A DNA stretch of 64,000 nt, taken from positions 1 to 64,000 of the forward strand of contig JBCCRO010000028.1 of assembly GCA_039201605.1 (NCBI GenBank), in the 5' to 3' direction. Each line of letters opens with the position of its first letter. The first letter of the stretch is position 1. Under the pieces are notes generated by a model. It saw only the letters and a list, made by a program, of their open reading frames with translations, did no database searches and was not told the DNA's origin. The position numbers were made by a program, and so were the translations under genes. Positions 63,344 through 64,000 of this stretch are shown here, piece by piece. Origin of the DNA: CADEDH01 sp039201605. GTDB taxonomy: Bacteria > Actinomycetota > Acidimicrobiia > Acidimicrobiales > SZUA-35.

Positions 63344-64000
63344 ATGGACAGCTTCATCATCGCCATCATCGGCTTGGCCATCCTGGCCATCGTCGTGGTA
63401 GCGGTGTCACTCCGACGAAGCGACACCACTACCGCCATAGGCCAGCTCTCGAGCGAGACGGTCCGCAGGGACCGCCCGAACGACCAGATCAGTGCCGAGA
63501 CCTCTTCCGACAAGGTCGTCGCAGGCAAGGCCGTGGAGGCCGCGGCCCGGGGCGGCGCCCCCGGTGCCCTCGTCGCCAAGCAGGACGCCCTCATCGCCGA
63601 GCGCGAGTCGGCCCCTCCTGTGGTCTACGTCCCGCCGGATCCCGAGACCCTCGGTGTCACCCGGCGTCAGTTCCTCAACCGCAGCATCATCGCCACCTTC
63701 GGCTTCGGGCTCTCGGCCTTCGGCGCCGCCTGCCTGGCCTTCCTGTGGCCGCCGCCCGGCGGCGGCTTCGGCTCCAAGGTGAACGTTGGCCGCCTGGCCG
63801 ACATCGAGGCCGCGGTCCGAGCCGGCGACGGCTTCTTCTACGTGCCCGAGGGCCGCATGTGGGTCACCGAGTACCCGGCCGAGGCCGTGCCGAAGGCATC
63901 GACCAACTACACCTTCTACCCCCAGGTCGAGCAGGGCCTGCAGGCCGGGTTCACCGCCCTGTTCCAGACCTGCCCCCACCTCGGTTGCCGTGTGCCCGAG
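63344..64000 (+). CDS. Rieske iron-sulfur protein (3' end outside window)
   Basis: The visible 219 residues begin with a TM (FIIAIIGLAILAIVVVAVSL), a linker, then TRRQFLNRSIIATFGFGLSA, a twin-arginine signal/anchor. The soluble domain reaches the first cluster box CPHLGC at the very end; the second box is beyond the window. It should deliver electrons from menaquinol to the cytochrome c. AAGGAG lies upstream of the ATG. Confidence 0.9.
   Translation, partial: MDSFIIAIIGLAILAIVVVAVSLRRSDTTTAIGQLSSETVRRDRPNDQISAETSSDKVVAGKAVEAAARGGAPGALVAKQDALIAERESAPPVVYVPPDPETLGVTRRQFLNRSIIATFGFGLSAFGAACLAFLWPPPGGGFGSKVNVGRLADIEAAVRAGDGFFYVPEGRMWVTEYPAEAVPKASTNYTFYPQVEQGLQAGFTALFQTCPHLGCRVPE

Overview
The window is high-GC DNA (third codon positions strongly G/C) from an actinobacterium. 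The lineage markers are a WhiB protein, an RsiG-type c-di-GMP switch, MshA (mycothiol synthesis) beside a YbjN-domain protein, and a rex-hemA-hemC-hemD cluster as in Streptomyces. A split, b6f-like cytochrome b and many apparently leaderless genes make me favour Acidimicrobiia or a relative. That placement is inference.

Region 1 (1-1329) holds the 3' end of a WD40-repeat gene with almost identical 126-bp repeats and a small unknown gene behind it.

Region 2 (1326-19583) is an integrative and conjugative element. It is a compact leftward operon, most genes overlapping by 4 bp, read from about 19.1 kb down to the integrase. In transcription order it encodes small leader proteins, WhiB, a DUF2637/SpdB-like protein with a C-terminal HTH, an FtsK/TraB-like translocase, an M15 peptidase, pilin-like and TrbL-like membrane proteins, a VirB4 split into a SCO6880-like N-terminal half and a separate ATPase, a ribbon-helix-helix protein, a beta-class DNA methyltransferase, a DnaB-N/RecA-like replication protein, an excisionase and a tyrosine recombinase. 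A GntR repressor is divergent at the head of the operon, with a palindromic operator between. I found no relaxase. A cluster of about ten CTACGTGCCC-type repeats lies between the replication gene and xis.

Region 3 (19580-28428) looks like cargo: an APH-like kinase, two paralogous CorA-like proteins (one lacking the membrane hairpin), a TIR-phosphoribosyltransferase fusion, a coiled-coil protein and a very large membrane-embedded patatin. This is the best candidate for an undescribed, probably anti-phage, system.

Region 4 (28.8-32.6 kb) has an acidic lipoprotein divergent from a TIR-TM-TPR protein, gene remnants and a tRNA-Lys(TTT).

Region 5 (32.7-59.4 kb) is chromosomal housekeeping: lipoproteins, a YgjP-like metallopeptidase, a histidine phosphatase, a MoaD-like protein, RsiG, an XRE regulator, MshA, YbjN, a HAD hydrolase, ProC, an SAM hydroxide adenosyltransferase, a CAP protein, acyl-CoA ligases, Rex and the C5 tetrapyrrole pathway (hemA, C, D, B, L), then a secreted metalloprotease with DUF4214 repeats and a RarD-like permease.

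Region 6 (59.5-64.0 kb) is a respiratory bc/b6f-type complex: a membrane cytochrome c (divergent), a small membrane protein, a 2x[4Fe-4S] ferredoxin, cytochrome b6-like and subunit IV-like proteins, and a Rieske protein cut by the window end.
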